From contig JAGCXP010000109.1 in NCBI GenBank assembly GCA_017961345.1, positions 1 through 48,495 on the forward strand: a stretch of DNA of 48,495 bases. Reading direction: 5' to 3'. The notes under the pieces were generated by a model. That model saw only the letters and a list, made by a program, of their open reading frames with translations. It did no database searches and was not told the origin of the DNA. Positions 1-8,962 of the stretch are shown piece by piece (the stretch's first letter is position 1; the number at the start of each line of letters is the position of its first letter). Both the position numbers and the translations under genes were made by a program. The DNA is from Bacteroidales bacterium. GTDB taxonomy: Bacteria; Bacteroidota; Bacteroidia; Bacteroidales; UBA932.

Positions 1-8
1 CAAAAAAA

Positions 9-33
9 GAGACCGATGCGGTCTCTTTTTTTT
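9..33. terminator. Rho-independent terminator, probably bidirectional
   Basis: A 6-bp perfect stem (GAGACC / GGTCTC) closes a 5-nt loop. It is followed by eight T on the plus strand and preceded by seven A, so it would act in both directions. It lies at the left window edge and presumably ends an upstream gene outside the window, directly before the pta promoter. Confidence 0.85.
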
Positions 34-34
34 G

Positions 35-42
35 TATATTTG
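35..42 (+). promoter_or_regulatory. Bacteroidota -7 box for pta
   Basis: TATATTTG matches the TAnnTTTG consensus of the Bacteroidota primary sigma factor. It lies 30 nt before the pta ATG at 72, which would give a leader of about 20-25 nt. No good -33 TTTG is seen because the terminator stem occupies that position. Confidence 0.6.
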
Positions 43-71
43 CACTTATTGAAACATTAAATATCAACAAT

Positions 72-1076
72 ATGACTGTTCTCGAAAAACTGATTGCACG
101 GGCGAAGGCGAACAAGCAGCGCATCGTGCTTCCCGAATCTCTGGAAGACCGCACCATCACGGCGGCGGACAAAGCCCTGGCCGACGGTCTCGCCGACATT
201 ATCCTGATCGGTCCCCGCGAGGAAATTCTCGCCAAGGCGAAAAGTCTGGGCCTTAGCCATATCGACCAGGCGACCATTCTCGATCCCGCCACCTGCGAAA
301 AGACCGAAGCCTATGCCCAGTTGCTCTTCGAACTGCGTCAGAAAAAGGGTATGACGCTTGAACTGGCCCGCCAGACGGTGCTCAACCCCCTGTATTTCGG
401 CTGCCTCGTCATTAAAAGCGGAGATGCGGACGGCCAGATCAGCGGCGCTCTGTCCACCACAGCGGACACCCTGCGCCCCGCCCTGCAAATTATCAAGTGC
501 GCCCCCGGAATCAGTTGCGTGAGCGGAGCGATGCTGATGGTGACCCAGGCGCCCCAGTATGGCGAAGAGGGGGTGCTGGTCATCGGCGACGTGGCGGTGA
601 CGCCTGTTCCCGACGCAGCCCAGTTGGCACAGATTGCCGTCTGCACGGCCCGTACGGCCAAGAGTGTCGGCCTCTTCGAAGAACCGAGGGTGGCGATGCT
701 GTCCTTCTCGACGAAGGGTTCCGCCAAACACGAAGTCGTGGACAAGGTCATCGAGGCGACGCGCCTGGCCAAAGAACTGGATCCCGCCCTGAAGATCGAC
801 GGCGAACTGCAGGCGGATGCCGCCCTGGTTCCGTCCGTGGGTGCGAGCAAAGCGCCGGGCAGCGAGATTGCCGGCAAGGCGAACGTGCTGGTATTCCCGA
901 GCCTGGAAGTTGGCAATATCGGATATAAGCTGGTGCAGCGCCTGGGCGGCGCCCAGGCCATCGGCCCCATCCTGCAGGGTATCGCCCGTCCGGTCAACGA
1001 CCTCAGCCGCGGCTGCAGCGTGGACGATATCTACAATATGGTGGCGATTACCGCCTGCCAGGCGATGGACGCCTGA
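72..1076 (+). CDS. pta: Phosphate acetyltransferase
   Basis: It interconverts acetyl-CoA plus phosphate with acetyl phosphate plus CoA, in the cytosolic acetate and substrate-level phosphorylation pathway. The 334-residue length is that of the compact, single-domain PTA_PTB class without the N-terminal DRTGG/P-loop part of long Pta. Family stretches are recognisable: the N-terminal [11 protein letters not shown], the central [12 protein letters not shown] segment, and the C-terminal [19 protein letters not shown] and [14 protein letters not shown]. No ackA is adjacent, although the two genes are often neighbours. The ATG at 72 sits about 30 nt after a -7 box. The stop codon lies in the loop of a 16-bp hairpin (1058-1094). 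Confidence 0.95.
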   Translation: MTVLEKLIARAKANKQRIVLPESLEDRTITAADKALADGLADIILIGPREEILAKAKSLGLSHIDQATILDPATCEKTEAYAQLLFELRQKKGMTLELARQTVLNPLYFGCLVIKSGDADGQISGALSTTADTLRPALQIIKCAPGISCVSGAMLMVTQAPQYGEEGVLVIGDVAVTPVPDAAQLAQIAVCTARTAKSVGLFEEPRVAMLSFSTKGSAKHEVVDKVIEATRLAKELDPALKIDGELQADAALVPSVGASKAPGSEIAGKANVLVFPSLEVGNIGYKLVQRLGGAQAIGPILQGIARPVNDLSRGCSVDDIYNMVAITACQAMDA

Positions 1077-1094
1077 CCGGCGTCCATCGCCTGG
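1058..1094. terminator. 16-bp perfect inverted repeat spanning the pta stop codon
   Basis: Arms 1058-1073 and 1079-1094 are perfectly complementary over 16 bp, and the 5-nt loop contains the TGA stop of pta. There is no T-tract after it. It may act as an mRNA 3'-end stabiliser or a factor-dependent terminator between pta and the convergent gene ending at 1119. The structure is seen directly; the role is inferred. Confidence 0.55.
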
Positions 1095-1118
1095 AAGCTT
1101 GCGCCTCTTTAGCTTCAA

Positions 1119-1961
1119 CTATTTGAGCGGGCTAATAAGTCGGACAAATCGTTTGAAGGCAGCGCGGTTGAAACCCGCGTTGTTTTCGTTTACGTAGTAC
1201 TTCTTGTTGCAGTAGTAGAGTTTGTGATCCTCCGCACCGACAAGCAGGGAGTAACAGTATTTGTGCTTGACGGGTTCGATGGGCCGGATGCAGTAACTGA
1301 CCAGCGTGGCGGCAGCTGCCACGTCCATCTTTTCCGTCGTCTCCGCTTCGGAAACGATGCGCATGCCCCGCTCGGCGAGCGCGGCGGTCATCGCCTCATC
1401 CGGCATCTCGGCTACGTCGCAGTCCGCCACCAGAAAGACGGAACCTTTTTCCGCCCGTGCCCTGAAGGCTTTGTTGGAAAGCCCGCTGTAGCCGACAATG
1501 TCGTTGTGCATCGCTTCGAGAATGAATTCCTGGAAAATATCGAGATAGGCCCCGAGATAAGAAAGGTAGCGGGTGCCTTTCTCACCGGTCGCACGCAGCG
1601 GAAGGCTCACGACGGAAAGCATCTTTTCGAGGTTCTCCCCGGGCACTTTCGACCCTTTCACGACCTCCAGATGGTCCAGGCCGTCATTTTTGCCGGCAAT
1701 GAACATAAAGTATAAATTCGTATCCGCCTTGTCGCGTTCAAACTCCGAAAGCGTACAGAACTCATAGGGGGAAATCCGCCAGTGATCGAGCACACGGGCC
1801 TTGAAGGGGGCGTCGGCCATTTCACCGCCGGAGAGCACCACTTTCAAGGTCTTGTCGGTGAAATCGGCGACTTTCATCTTCTTGGTATAAATTTTGGCCT
1901 GAGCTCCCAGCTCCAGGCTCATGCCCAAGATCAAAAGGGCAAACAGAAGGATTCTTTTCAT
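1119..1961 (-). CDS. Secreted protein of unknown function (280 aa)
   Basis: A cleavable Sec signal peptide is evident (MKRILLFALLILGMSLELGAQ), so the protein is probably periplasmic or outer-membrane associated. No catalytic motif or known domain is recognised in the mature part. The C-terminal 60 residues are rich in Tyr and Lys with two Cys. The gene starts 3 nt after the stop of the M16 peptidase and is the last of a three-gene operon (DUF4783, M16 peptidase, this gene), which suggests a cell-envelope role. It converges with pta, with the hairpin at 1058-1094 between them. Confidence 0.75.
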   Translation of the reverse strand: MKRILLFALLILGMSLELGAQAKIYTKKMKVADFTDKTLKVVLSGGEMADAPFKARVLDHWRISPYEFCTLSEFERDKADTNLYFMFIAGKNDGLDHLEVVKGSKVPGENLEKMLSVVSLPLRATGEKGTRYLSYLGAYLDIFQEFILEAMHNDIVGYSGLSNKAFRARAEKGSVFLVADCDVAEMPDEAMTAALAERGMRIVSEAETTEKMDVAAAATLVSYCIRPIEPVKHKYCYSLLVGAEDHKLYYCNKKYYVNENNAGFNRAAFKRFVRLISPLK

Positions 1962-1964
1962 ATA

Positions 1965-3245
1965 CTATTGATAAATCAGCGTGGATATATTCTGCGGGGC
2001 AAAGAGCCTCCGGGCTACCTCCTGAAGGATTTCGGGGGTCAGCGAAAGCACCGCCTCGCGATCCTGCAGGTCGGAATGGACGGTCCCAAACACCAACATG
2101 CTCTTGCCCATTGAGAGGGCCTGCGCCTCCCCGCTGTCGGCGGAAACGGCCAGTTGGCCGAGGAGCTGACGAGCGCAGCGGGCGAATTTCCGGGGAGAAA
2201 GCGTCTTCTCGCAAAGCCGCTGCATTTCCCTTCGGATGAGTTGCAGGCAACGCTCGAGGTTCTCCTTCTCGCAGCCGAAACTGACGGTGTACACGCCGGT
2301 ATCGGCAAAGGGCGTATAGGCACATTCCACACTGTACACCCAGCCGTGCTTTTCGCGCAGCAGGTCGTTCAGGATGGAATTGGTGGCGGGGCCGCCGAGG
2401 ATATTACATAGGAGGATGGAGGCAATGCGCTGCTGACGCGCCGAAAGTGCGGGCGCCAGGCCGCCCACGATGCAGTTGACCTGATGGTTGTGCTTGGACA
2501 GCAACTGGTTGAAACAGGGGTTCGGCACGAAGGCGGGCGAAGCGGGAAGCGCACCGACGGCCTCCGAAGCGGGAACGGAAGCCTCGACACGCGAGAGCGC
2601 GGCGGCCTTCCATTTGGCGGACAGTCTTTTGGCGAGCGCCTCCATCTGTTTTTCCGGAGCCGGGCCCACGAGGGTCAGCACCATATTGTCATAGCGGAAA
2701 AACCGGCGGTTGAAGGCCAGCAGATGCTCACGACGAATGCGACGGACCGAAGCGGCCGTCCCCAAAATCAGGCGGGAAAGCGGATGGGAAGCGAAGAGCC
2801 GCTGTTCGAAACAATCATAGATATCGTCCGAGGGCGTATCCTTATAAGAATGAATCTCGTCGATGATGACCCCGCGTTCCTTCTCGATTTCCTTTTCGGG
2901 GAAAACCGGATCCAGGGCCAGTTCCAGCAGCAGGTCCGCCGCCTTGCGCAAGTCTTCCTTCAGAATGGTGGCATGCAGGACAATTTCCTCCTTCGTGGTG
3001 TAGGCGTTGAGTTCCCCGCCCAGCCGGTCGAGATAGGAATTGATCAGCGAAGAACGCTTTCGGCTCGTTCCTTTGAACAGGGTGTGCTCCACGAAATGGG
3101 CCGTTCCCTCCGGAAAAGCCTTCGAGTCGCCTGCGCACTCCCCCGCCGTACCGCCACCCACCGTCAGGGCGCAGTAAGCCACAGCCGAACCCGGCCGCTG
3201 GCGCACCGCATAGCGCAATCCCTCCTCCGTTCTTCCCAGCAGCAC
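1965..3245 (-). CDS. M16 family (insulinase/processing-peptidase-like) zinc metalloprotease
   Basis: The inverted zinc motif HxxEH is present as HFVEH near residue 51. The usual downstream acidic region follows (EKEIEKERGVIIDEI), supplying the third zinc ligand. The 426-residue length fits the single-unit bacterial M16B type with an active N-terminal and an inactive C-terminal half. No signal peptide is seen, so it is probably cytoplasmic unless the start is wrong. The start is GTG at 3245, overlapping the TAG of the DUF4783 gene by one base, so the two are translationally coupled. The specific substrate is unknown. Confidence 0.9.
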   Translation of the reverse strand: MLLGRTEEGLRYAVRQRPGSAVAYCALTVGGGTAGECAGDSKAFPEGTAHFVEHTLFKGTSRKRSSLINSYLDRLGGELNAYTTKEEIVLHATILKEDLRKAADLLLELALDPVFPEKEIEKERGVIIDEIHSYKDTPSDDIYDCFEQRLFASHPLSRLILGTAASVRRIRREHLLAFNRRFFRYDNMVLTLVGPAPEKQMEALAKRLSAKWKAAALSRVEASVPASEAVGALPASPAFVPNPCFNQLLSKHNHQVNCIVGGLAPALSARQQRIASILLCNILGGPATNSILNDLLREKHGWVYSVECAYTPFADTGVYTVSFGCEKENLERCLQLIRREMQRLCEKTLSPRKFARCARQLLGQLAVSADSGEAQALSMGKSMLVFGTVHSDLQDREAVLSLTPEILQEVARRLFAPQNISTLIYQ

Positions 3246-3646
3246 TACTCTTTCTGAATTTGCAGTTGTTGAATTTTGTATCCCTCTCCGCGGTCGCTCA
3301 CGAAAATGGACACGTCAAAGCGTTCTCCCCCTGCCACAAGTTTACCGACGGCAGACTTGACATGGGCTTTGGAGGCACTGTGACCGAGGGTAAATCGCTC
3401 GGGAACGTGATTCCGAAAGAAGTTCTGCATCATCAGGCGGGCCTGGGAACGGCTCATCACGGCCGATTCCTTTTCGATGGAAAGTTCCACGCTGTCGTAG
3501 AACCAGGCGGAGAGTTTCTGCGCATCCCCCTCGTAGAGGTACTTGGAAATCGGAACGAAGACTGCGTCGGCATTCCCCTGTCCGTGAAGGGGCAGCAGGA
3601 GGGCGAAGAGGGCCGTCAGGACGCAGAAACAACGTTTGATTGACAT
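3245..3646 (-). CDS. DUF4783 domain-containing exported protein
   Basis: A 133-residue protein with a signal peptide (hydrophobic LTALFALLLPLHGQG) and a mature part matching the DUF4783 pattern of Bacteroidota. That pattern is an NTF2-like alpha/beta fold with the elements SKYLYEGDAQKLSAWF and a terminal strand IQQLQI. The biochemical function is unknown. It is first in the operon with the M16 peptidase. The -7 box TATATTTG (minus strand, 3667-3674) lies 20 nt before its ATG. Confidence 0.85.
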   Translation of the reverse strand: MSIKRCFCVLTALFALLLPLHGQGNADAVFVPISKYLYEGDAQKLSAWFYDSVELSIEKESAVMSRSQARLMMQNFFRNHVPERFTLGHSASKAHVKSAVGKLVAGGERFDVSIFVSDRGEGYKIQQLQIQKE

Positions 3647-3662
3647 GGATACGCGCTTTTTG

Positions 3663-3694
3663 TTTGCAAATATAGAGTCATATTCTTAATTTTG
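3663..3694 (+). promoter_or_regulatory. rlmH promoter (-33 TTTG, N20, -7 TAATTTTG)
   Basis: TTTG at 3663-3666 and TAATTTTG at 3687-3694 are separated by 20 nt, the expected Bacteroidota spacing. The ATG is at 3702, only 7 nt after the box, so the rlmH transcript should be leaderless or nearly so. The element interlocks with the divergent DUF4783 promoter. Confidence 0.7.
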
Positions 3695-3697
3695 CAA
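3667..3697 (-). promoter_or_regulatory. Promoter of the DUF4783-M16 operon
   Basis: Read on the minus strand, CTTG (3694-3697), 19 nt, then TATATTTG (3667-3674). Its -33 element abuts the rlmH -7 box, and the rlmH -33 element abuts its -7 box, so the two divergent promoters share the same 35 bp. Confidence 0.65.
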
Positions 3698-3701
3698 GTC
3701 T

Positions 3702-4175
3702 ATGAAGATTACACTGCTCACCGTCGGGAAGACCGATGCACCCTGGGTCAGGGAAGGGCTGGACACCTATGTGTCGCGGCTGACGCACTACGTTCCCTTC
3801 AGCGTAAAGGAACTGGCGGAGTTGAAAAACGCCTCCTCCCTCACCCGGGAGCAGATCAAGGAGAAAGAAGGGACCGCCCTGCTCGGAAGCCTCTCCGCCG
3901 GGGATTACCTGATTCTTCTGGATGACAAGGGCACGGAAATGACCTCTACCCAGTGGGCCGCCTCCCTGCAGGATTTACTGCTGCACCAGGGGCAGAACCT
4001 CGTCTTCGCCGTCGGCGGGGCCTATGGTTTCTCCCCGGCCGTCTATGAACGGGCCGCCCGCAAGCTTTCCCTTTCCAAAATGACCTTTTCCCACCAGATG
4101 GTCCGCGTGATTTTCGCCGAGCAGCTCTACCGCGCCTTCACCATTCTACGGGGCGAACCCTACCACCACGAATGA
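3702..4175 (+). CDS. rlmH: 23S rRNA (pseudouridine(1915)-N(3))-methyltransferase RlmH
   Basis: A SPOUT-class methyltransferase that uses S-adenosylmethionine to methylate pseudouridine 1915 in helix 69 of 23S rRNA. The 157-residue length is typical. Family motifs are visible: LDDKG, the knot loop FAVGGAYGFSP, and the C-terminal LSKMTFSHQMVRVIFAEQLYR region ending in PYHHE. The ATG at 3702 directly follows a -7 box, implying a leaderless message. The TGA overlaps the ATG of the downstream sensor kinase (ATGA), so the two genes are translationally coupled. Confidence 0.96.
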   Translation: MKITLLTVGKTDAPWVREGLDTYVSRLTHYVPFSVKELAELKNASSLTREQIKEKEGTALLGSLSAGDYLILLDDKGTEMTSTQWAASLQDLLLHQGQNLVFAVGGAYGFSPAVYERAARKLSLSKMTFSHQMVRVIFAEQLYRAFTILRGEPYHHE

Positions 4176-7100
4176 CGCTTTCCTCCCGCATACAGTCTTT
4201 TCTGAAGACCTTCCGCCTTCCGCTGGTTGTCCTACTGGCCGGCCTGATTCTGCTGACCATTCCTCCTGCGGAAGAACGCCATCGGAGTGGCGACCCCGCA
4301 TCCGTCAGCCGTCTGGTCGAAGAACGCCTCGGCGCCGCCCTCGATGAGCTGGATCTCCGCATGCAGGAAGAAGGCCTCCTGGAAGAACTTCCGGAAGACA
4401 TGTCGGTCTATCGGTATGAAAATGACTCCCTTGTTTTCTGGAAGCATCCCCTGCCGCTGATCAACGACCGGATTGCCCCGGGCATGGAGCCCGCCCGGCT
4501 TCTTCCCCGCCAGTACGGCGCGGGGCCGATTGCCGGATTGACCGAGGATTGGCGCTTCGTCACCCTCGGTTCAAAATGGTACCTGGCCAAACTGGTTTCC
4601 AACAAACGGGACGGAAAAGTGCTCGGCGCCCTCGAAATCTGCGATGCGCGCAGCCGGGGCGTGGACCGTTCCGTATCCTCGCGCCTGGGCCTTCCCGGCG
4701 TCTATTTTATCAGTGAGATTCCCCAGGAAATCGGCGCCCCCGTCCACTATCGGGGAGAGCCGCTCTTTTTCATCGGCCTGAACCCCCGTCCGGGCACCGC
4801 ATCCGAGGCGTCCGTCCTCCAGTGGCTGGCCTTGCTCTGCTTTGCCGTCTTCGCCCTCCTGCTTTTGGGGGTTCGCCGCCGCTGGTCCCTGTGGGGCATC
4901 TGTGTCCTCCTGCTGACCGGCTGCTACCTGACCGCACGCTGGTGGGGTGCCCAACTGAGCGGGCACGGCGCCCTCTTTTCCCCGGTGATATATGCAGACG
5001 GAGCCATCTGGTCCTCCTTCGGCGATTTACTCACGCACAGTCTCTACCTTTCCCTCCTGCTGCTGTCCGTCTTCATGATGAAGGAAGATCTGGTCGATCG
5101 GGCCTGCCGGGAGAACGGCCGCAAAAGCCGGATTGTCATCCTCATCGCCGTGTACGCCCTGTTTGTAGGGGCCCTGGTGTACTTTTCCGCCAGTTGCCGG
5201 AGTTTTCTGTACAACTCCAGCCTCCCGGTCAACATCGGCATAAGCGCCCCCAGTTTCCGTTACCGTCTGCTCTCGACCCTCGTCTTCACCCTGCTGCTGG
5301 TGACAAGCCTCCAGCTGCTGCGCATTCCTGCAGAAATCACATTGCGCCCCAAGGGACGCCGCGTGCCCCTTCCCGGTATGCTGGCCTGCCTGGTCCTCTC
5401 CTTCGTCTTCGCCCTTTCCGCCTTCTACACCCTCTCACAGGTCGGCCTGGAAAAAGAAAAGGAACGGACGCTGATGTGGGCCGAGCGGCTGACCCTGGAG
5501 CGCGACCTGATGATGGAAATGCGGCTGATGGGGGCAGAAAAACGCATGATTGCCGACGTCTACCTTCCGCTGCTCGCCCGCGCCGAGGGCGGAGAAGACC
5601 TGCTGCGCAGCCGCATCATGGACAACTATTTCGCCGATTTCTCTCCGAACTGGTTGATTGCCATCCATTGTTTCGGTCCGGGCGAAGAAGCGCTCCTTCG
5701 GGAAGCGGACCGACGCTGGAAGGACGGCGAAGCGATATCTCCGGGTTCGCGTTTCTTCTTGCTGGGAGATGAAAACGGCCTGCCGCACTACCGTGCCCGT
5801 ATCCGCTACCCCGGTGAAAAAACCCTCTCCATCGAAATCGAGTCCGCGGCCGGACAGGAAAAGAGCAGTTTCCACAGTCTGCTCTCTCCGGAAAACTCGC
5901 TGGGTGAACTACCCGACCCCTATTCCTTTGCCCGCTACGTGGACCATCGCCTCGTGAGTTTCAAAGGCACCTACCCCTACCCCACGCTGCTGGACGAGTA
6001 CGCTCCCATGCAGCATGGCGCCCTCCACGAGAACGACAAAGGCTGGCTGCACTACTATAACCATTTCGACGGGAACGAGACCGTCATCATTTCCCGGCGG
6101 GAAATCCCTGTCCTGACCCAGTTCAGCGGCCTGTTCCTCCGGATGGGCATTATTCTGCTCATTCTGCTGATTTTCATCCGGCCCGGCAGCCAGATTTACC
6201 GGCAGCAGAATTCCCTGACGCGCCGCATCGGCGGGGCGGTCATGTTCGCCCTGGGCGCTTCACTCGCCCTGGTCGTGCTGATCAGCATCCGTTTCGTGGT
6301 GGATTCCACCCTCGAAGAAAGCGGGAAAAACCGGGCTGAAAAAATCGGTTCCATCCGCACCCTCCTCGAAAAAGACTGCTACGCCGCCTCCGACTACAGC
6401 CAGTTGCAGAACGGACAACTGCGCCGCAGCCTCGACGAAGCCGCCCGCATGAGCAAGTGTGACATCAGTCTCTATTCGCCCGACGGAAGTCTCTTCATGA
6501 CGACCGCTCCCGAAGTCTACGACAAGATGCTGTTGGGCTCCCGGATGGATGACCGGGCTTACTACTCCCTTGTTTACCAGCACCGCCGTTACTGCCGGCA
6601 GGAAGAGACGCTCAATGGTCAGCGTTTCATGACCATCTACACCCCGCTGGCCAACCGTTACGGTGAGACCGTCTGCCTCGCCTGCGTGCCGATGCCGCCC
6701 ACCCAGGTTCTGATTTCCGCCGCCCTGCCCCATGCGGTCCTGCTGATTGTCATCGCCTTCATGCTGCTGCTTTTCAGCCGAAGCGTCATCTACCGCCTGA
6801 CCGACCGCATCTTCTCCCCCCTGCGGGCCATGGGACGCAAAATGGAAAACAGCGGACTGGAGGGGCTGGAACACATCCGCTATGAGCGCGACGATGAAAT
6901 TGCCGCCCTCGTGAAGGCCTACAACCAGATGGTGGATATGATTGAACGCAGCGCCCGCGTGATGGCCGGCCGCGAAAGGGACAAGGCCTGGAGCGAAATG
7001 GCCCGCCAGGTCGCCCACGAAATCAAGAACCCGCTCACGCCCATCAAACTCGACCTGCAACGCCTGATTCGCCTGAAGGCCTCGGGCAAACCGGAATGGA

Positions 7101-7663
7101 GCGACAAGTTCGACGAACTGTCCCGTATCATCCTCGAAAATATCGATGTGCTGACGGAGACGGCCAACGACTTCTCCTCCTTTGCCAAACTCTACACCCA
7201 GGAGCCGGTGGAGTTCGACCTGGACGCCACCCTCGCCGACCAGATGGCCCTTTTCGACAACAAGGAGCACATTACCCTTTCGTATGTCGGCCTGAAGGGC
7301 ACCCTTATCCATGGCCCCAAGCCGCAGCTCATCCGTGTCTTCGTCAACCTGATTACCAACGCCATCCAATCCATTGAGAACGCGGGGCTGGAAGAGGGAC
7401 GGATTCTTGTCTGCCTGCGAAAAGGGGCCGAAGACGGCATGCTGGATATCACGGTGGAAGACAACGGACCGGGCGTGGCCGAAGAAAACATCGAGAAACT
7501 CTTCTCTCCGAATTTCACCACGAAGACGGGCGGGGCGGGTATCGGACTGGCGATGTGCCGCAACATCCTGCAGATGTGCGGCGGAGAAATCCGCTACAGC
7601 CGCTCCTTCACCCTGGGAGGGGCGTGTTTCACGGTGAATTTACCTTCGGGAAATCCGAACTGA
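4172..7663 (+). CDS. Large NtrY-like membrane sensor histidine kinase (1163 aa)
   Basis: An N-terminal TM (about residues 11-28) and an extracytoplasmic segment come first. A multi-TM block follows (about 215-430), then a second extracytoplasmic region, two TMs (about 650-710), a further sensor segment and a last TM (about 850-875). After these lie a HAMP-like region and the HisKA box ARQVAHEIKNPLTP with phospho-acceptor His near 949. The ATPase domain has N box FVNLITNAIQS, G1 DNGPGV and G2 GGAGIGLAM. The order resembles NtrY but with a duplicated membrane-sensor module, about twice the usual kinase length. No response regulator is adjacent, so it is an orphan here. It is coupled to rlmH by an ATGA overlap. 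The signal sensed is unknown. Confidence 0.9.
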   Translation: MTLSSRIQSFLKTFRLPLVVLLAGLILLTIPPAEERHRSGDPASVSRLVEERLGAALDELDLRMQEEGLLEELPEDMSVYRYENDSLVFWKHPLPLINDRIAPGMEPARLLPRQYGAGPIAGLTEDWRFVTLGSKWYLAKLVSNKRDGKVLGALEICDARSRGVDRSVSSRLGLPGVYFISEIPQEIGAPVHYRGEPLFFIGLNPRPGTASEASVLQWLALLCFAVFALLLLGVRRRWSLWGICVLLLTGCYLTARWWGAQLSGHGALFSPVIYADGAIWSSFGDLLTHSLYLSLLLLSVFMMKEDLVDRACRENGRKSRIVILIAVYALFVGALVYFSASCRSFLYNSSLPVNIGISAPSFRYRLLSTLVFTLLLVTSLQLLRIPAEITLRPKGRRVPLPGMLACLVLSFVFALSAFYTLSQVGLEKEKERTLMWAERLTLERDLMMEMRLMGAEKRMIADVYLPLLARAEGGEDLLRSRIMDNYFADFSPNWLIAIHCFGPGEEALLREADRRWKDGEAISPGSRFFLLGDENGLPHYRARIRYPGEKTLSIEIESAAGQEKSSFHSLLSPENSLGELPDPYSFARYVDHRLVSFKGTYPYPTLLDEYAPMQHGALHENDKGWLHYYNHFDGNETVIISRREIPVLTQFSGLFLRMGIILLILLIFIRPGSQIYRQQNSLTRRIGGAVMFALGASLALVVLISIRFVVDSTLEESGKNRAEKIGSIRTLLEKDCYAASDYSQLQNGQLRRSLDEAARMSKCDISLYSPDGSLFMTTAPEVYDKMLLGSRMDDRAYYSLVYQHRRYCRQEETLNGQRFMTIYTPLANRYGETVCLACVPMPPTQVLISAALPHAVLLIVIAFMLLLFSRSVIYRLTDRIFSPLRAMGRKMENSGLEGLEHIRYERDDEIAALVKAYNQMVDMIERSARVMAGRERDKAWSEMARQVAHEIKNPLTPIKLDLQRLIRLKASGKPEWSDKFDELSRIILENIDVLTETANDFSSFAKLYTQEPVEFDLDATLADQMALFDNKEHITLSYVGLKGTLIHGPKPQLIRVFVNLITNAIQSIENAGLEEGRILVCLRKGAEDGMLDITVEDNGPGVAEENIEKLFSPNFTTKTGGAGIGLAMCRNILQMCGGEIRYSRSFTLGGACFTVNLPSGNPN

Positions 7664-7670
7664 TCCTGAA

Positions 7671-8906
7671 CTATTTCATCCCGGGATCCATCCGGGACAT
7701 TTTCAGACCGAGGAAGTAGAGAATGCCGTCGAGGCCGGTGACCGAAATCGACTGCTCGGCATTGGCCTTGACTTTCGGCTTGGCGTGATAGGCAATCCCC
7801 AGGCCCGCAAGGTTGATCATCGGCAGGTCGTTGGCGCCGTCACCCACGGCCACGGTCTGCGCGAGGTTGATGTGCTCCACCTGGCAGAGCAGTTTGAGGA
7901 GTTCGGCCTTGCGTTTTCCGTCCACCACATCACCGACAAAGCGGCCGGTCAGTTTGCCGTCCTCGATTTCCAGTTCGTTGGCATAGACATAGTCGAAACC
8001 GAACTTCTGCTGGAGGTATTTGCCGAAATAGGTGAAGCCGCCGGAGAGGATGGCCGTCTTGTACCCCACCATCTTGAGCACCTTCATCATATGCTCCAGT
8101 CCTTCGTTGAAGGGCAGGTTCTCGGCAATTTCCTTCATACAGCTTTCGTCCAGTCCCTTGAGCAGGGAAACGCGACGGGTAAAACTCTCGACAAAATCGA
8201 TCTCTCCCCGCATCGCACTGGCCGTGATGGCTCTGACCTGCTCTCCGACGCCGGCCCGGGCGGCCAGTTCGTCGATACACTCGGTACCGATCAGGGTGGA
8301 GTCCATATCGAAACAAATCAGCCGGCGGCTGCGACGGTAGAGGTCATCTTTCTGGAAAGAAATGTCCATACCGGCCCGTGAGAGGCGCATGAAATGCGTC
8401 TGCATCTGGCTGCGCTGCTCTTCGGTAATGCTGCCGCGCACGGACAGTTCGATGCAGGAAAGGGTCTGTCGATCTTCCTCGCGAAGGGGAATACGACCCG
8501 TCAGACGCTTGATGGCGTCGATGTTGAAGCCGAGTTCATAGACCACTTTCGTCACGTCTGCAATCTTGCGTGCATCAATGCTGCGGCTCAGCAGGGTGAT
8601 GATGTAGCGATCCTTTCCCTGACGCTCGCGCCAGGAGTTGTAGTCCTCTTCCGAGACGGGTTTGAAACGGATGTGAACGCCCAGGGAAGAAGACTTGAAG
8701 AGGAGCTCTTTCATAATCTGGCCGCTGCGGTCCTGCTGGGTGAGGAAAAGGATGCCGAGGGTCAGCGAATTGTGGATATTGGCCTGGCCGATATCGAGAA
8801 TAAAGGCATCGTAGCGGGCCAGAATGTCGGTCAACGCCGTGGTAAGGCCGGGTTTGTCGGCACCGTAGATGTTGACCTGGATGATTTCAAGTTTGTTTTC
8901 TTCCAT
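7671..8906 (-). CDS. serB: Phosphoserine phosphatase with N-terminal ACT domains
   Basis: It hydrolyses O-phosphoserine to serine, the last step of serine synthesis. Residues 1 to about 180 contain tandem ACT-like folds (IYGADKPGLTTALTDIL and a second copy near 95-170), which probably sense serine or another amino acid. The HAD core follows: nucleophile motif DMDSTL near 198, motif II SGGF, and the GDGANDLPMI metal loop. The 411-residue length fits the ACT-SerB class. The -7 box TATCTTTG at 8927-8934 gives it its own promoter, about 20 nt from the start codon. Confidence 0.95.
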   Translation of the reverse strand: MEENKLEIIQVNIYGADKPGLTTALTDILARYDAFILDIGQANIHNSLTLGILFLTQQDRSGQIMKELLFKSSSLGVHIRFKPVSEEDYNSWRERQGKDRYIITLLSRSIDARKIADVTKVVYELGFNIDAIKRLTGRIPLREEDRQTLSCIELSVRGSITEEQRSQMQTHFMRLSRAGMDISFQKDDLYRRSRRLICFDMDSTLIGTECIDELAARAGVGEQVRAITASAMRGEIDFVESFTRRVSLLKGLDESCMKEIAENLPFNEGLEHMMKVLKMVGYKTAILSGGFTYFGKYLQQKFGFDYVYANELEIEDGKLTGRFVGDVVDGKRKAELLKLLCQVEHINLAQTVAVGDGANDLPMINLAGLGIAYHAKPKVKANAEQSISVTGLDGILYFLGLKMSRMDPGMK

Positions 8907-8926
8907 AAGGCGTATGCACTGAAAGA

Positions 8927-8934
8927 CAAAGATA
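8927..8934 (-). promoter_or_regulatory. -7 box for serB
   Basis: TATCTTTG on the minus strand lies 20 nt before the serB ATG (8906). It falls just after the stop of the preceding cyclo-ligase gene, so serB can be transcribed independently. Confidence 0.55.
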
Positions 8935-8962
8935 CGAAAATTTCAACAAGTTCGCCCGCTTC

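Noticed and set aside
57..1118. 353-codon minus-strand ORF opposite pta
   Set aside because: It is the antisense shadow of a clear Pta frame, and its composition (His/Arg/Gly-rich, no motif) is typical of high-G+C antisense reading.
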